Below are positions 63,048 through 64,000 of a stretch of 64,000 nt of DNA, piece by piece; the stretch's first letter is position 1, and every line of letters begins with the position of its first letter. The position numbers and the translations under genes were made by a program. The stretch covers positions 1 to 64,000 of the forward strand of contig CAYZZW010000004.1 in NCBI GenBank assembly GCA_964482955.1, given 5' to 3'. This DNA comes from JAPLSN01 sp964482955. Lineage in GTDB: Bacteria > Spirochaetota > Spirochaetia > Treponematales > UBA12059. Under the pieces are notes generated by a model, which did not search any database, was not told the DNA's origin, and saw only the letters and a program-made list of their open reading frames with translations.

Positions 63048-64000
63048 ACGGCGCGCCGGTCTACTTCGTCCTGAACGCCCTCGTCGCCGCGCTGGCCTGC
63101 CTGGTCCTCGGCGGCGTCTTCCCGCGAAGCGGCGTCGGCGAGCCCGAGGCCGTCGCGGCCGCGCTCGCGGTCTACGCCTTCGCGTCCTTCGTCTCGTCGC
63201 GCTTCCGAAAGCCGCTCCACGGCTACCTCCCGCCGCGCTTCGAGGCCGCGGGCGCCGCGCCGCGCCGCGCCTTCGACCTCCGGCACTTCGCGTGCAATTT
63301 CCACGCCCCGCTCGTCGTCTCGGTCGCCGGGCTCTTCGCCTTCATGAACGTGATGGCGAGCCCCACGATGGAGGTGTACCCGATCGTGCGCGGGCAGATC
63401 CTCGTGATCGCCAAGACGAACCACAAGATGGCCGACAACCGCGGCTATCCCTTCGCGGACCAGGCGGGCTCCGACCTGCTCCTCCACACCGTGATCGGCC
63501 TCAAGGAGTCGGTGTCGGACATCGCGTCGAAGACCGCGTCCAAGTTCGTGAAGGAGAAGAAGGCCGCGCGCTGGAAGGAAATCCTCGAGGCGCTCCGGAA
63601 GTTCTCGCTCCGCGATCTCCTTTCGAGCGTCGTCACCCGCGTGCGCTGGAGCGGCAAGCCGCCCATCCTGCTCTACGGCATCCGCGTCGTGAACTACACG
63701 GGCAGCCCGCTGCCGGCGTCGATGGTGCGCTCCGGCGTGTCGTTCGAGAGTTACCGCCTGCCGCCATACGTCGGCCGTGTCGTCACCCTGCGCGACGGTC
63801 TCGAGGAGGACGACACGCGCCTGCTCGAGCTGCCGCGCGACTGGTCGCGCTTCGGGTCGATGCCGGACAGCTACAATTTCCTCCGGAGTTTCTACGCGCT
63901 CGGCCTGTACCGCGACGCCTTCCCGAAGGATTCGTTCGATTACGCGCGCTTGGCGGACGGCTTCGCCGAGCCGTCGACGCGTCCCGTGCTCGTGTGGTTT
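63044..64000 (+). CDS. Uncharacterised membrane protein, 3' end beyond the window
   Basis: At least 319 residues. Three hydrophobic stretches lie in the first ~105 residues (APVYFVLNALVAALACLVLG; AVAAALAVYAFASFVSS; APLVVSVAGLFAFMNVMA), followed by a polar domain with LILVIAKTNHKM-like and VRWSGKPPILLYGIRVVNY segments. No family recognised. It overlaps the stop of the 1915-residue gene (ATGA), so the operon continues past the window edge. It may anchor or export the large proteins. Confidence 0.85.
   Translation, partial: MNGAPVYFVLNALVAALACLVLGGVFPRSGVGEPEAVAAALAVYAFASFVSSRFRKPLHGYLPPRFEAAGAAPRRAFDLRHFACNFHAPLVVSVAGLFAFMNVMASPTMEVYPIVRGQILVIAKTNHKMADNRGYPFADQAGSDLLLHTVIGLKESVSDIASKTASKFVKEKKAARWKEILEALRKFSLRDLLSSVVTRVRWSGKPPILLYGIRVVNYTGSPLPASMVRSGVSFESYRLPPYVGRVVTLRDGLEEDDTRLLELPRDWSRFGSMPDSYNFLRSFYALGLYRDAFPKDSFDYARLADGFAEPSTRPVLVWF

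Overview
This 64 kb, very GC-rich stretch comes from a Gram-negative (two-membrane) bacterium. I infer, without a search, a high-GC spirochaete. The reasons are the mix of families: a FlgD-Ig/OmpA giant outer-membrane protein, LysM/M23 peptidases, a DUF115 motility-associated protein, a GAF/HD-GYP protein, a TPR/CHAT protein, liv genes and hutH. The window has no rRNA, tRNA, CRISPR array, integrase or intact insertion sequence. Genes are tightly packed, and many neighbours overlap by ATGA or GTGA, so translational coupling is probably common.

Layout. 1-8437: the end of a polyprenyl synthetase gene, an M23 peptidase, a secreted PEGA/YVTN-propeller protein coupled to nudC, and a 1671-residue secreted TPR-CHAT protein. 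8652-17241: a thioester alpha-2-macroglobulin lipoprotein coupled to pbpC, then trxA. 17408-19858: a YeiH-type exporter and a GAF/HD-GYP c-di-GMP phosphodiesterase. 20146-26340 (minus): a probable six-gene run lepB-ftsI-DUF115-cobU-cbiR-cobS. 26513-29183: a LysM/M23 peptidase, a 43-codon membrane peptide, an AT-rich control region and a group-2 sigma factor. 29191-32590: a PhnP-like hydrolase, a secreted protein with an NlpC/P60-like motif, and a secreted family of unknown role. 32810-36937: the OmpA/FlgD-Ig giant. 37114-41756 (minus): a complete branched-chain amino acid ABC operon with promoter, internal terminator and final terminator. 41905-44606: a small secreted protein, hutH and a CxxC membrane protein.

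The right third (44662-64000) is the least explained part. It holds a 1166-residue propeller/TPR-like protein and a CHASE2 sensor with a degenerate cyclase-like domain coupled to a FecR-like protein. Divergent from these is a run of at least five overlapping genes: a 478-residue cytosolic protein, a secreted HEGTH putative metalloprotease, a 758-residue exported protein, a 1915-residue exported protein and a membrane protein that leaves the window. I propose this as the best candidate for an undescribed envelope system.

Small-scale structure is also notable. Three divergent promoter regions each carry about three copies of an unrelated 18-19 bp tandem repeat. A 27-bp perfect foldback lies between the HD-GYP and cobS genes. 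A duplicated REP-like palindrome follows the OmpA gene. Several promoters share a TTGCGY -35 with a TATRCT -10.
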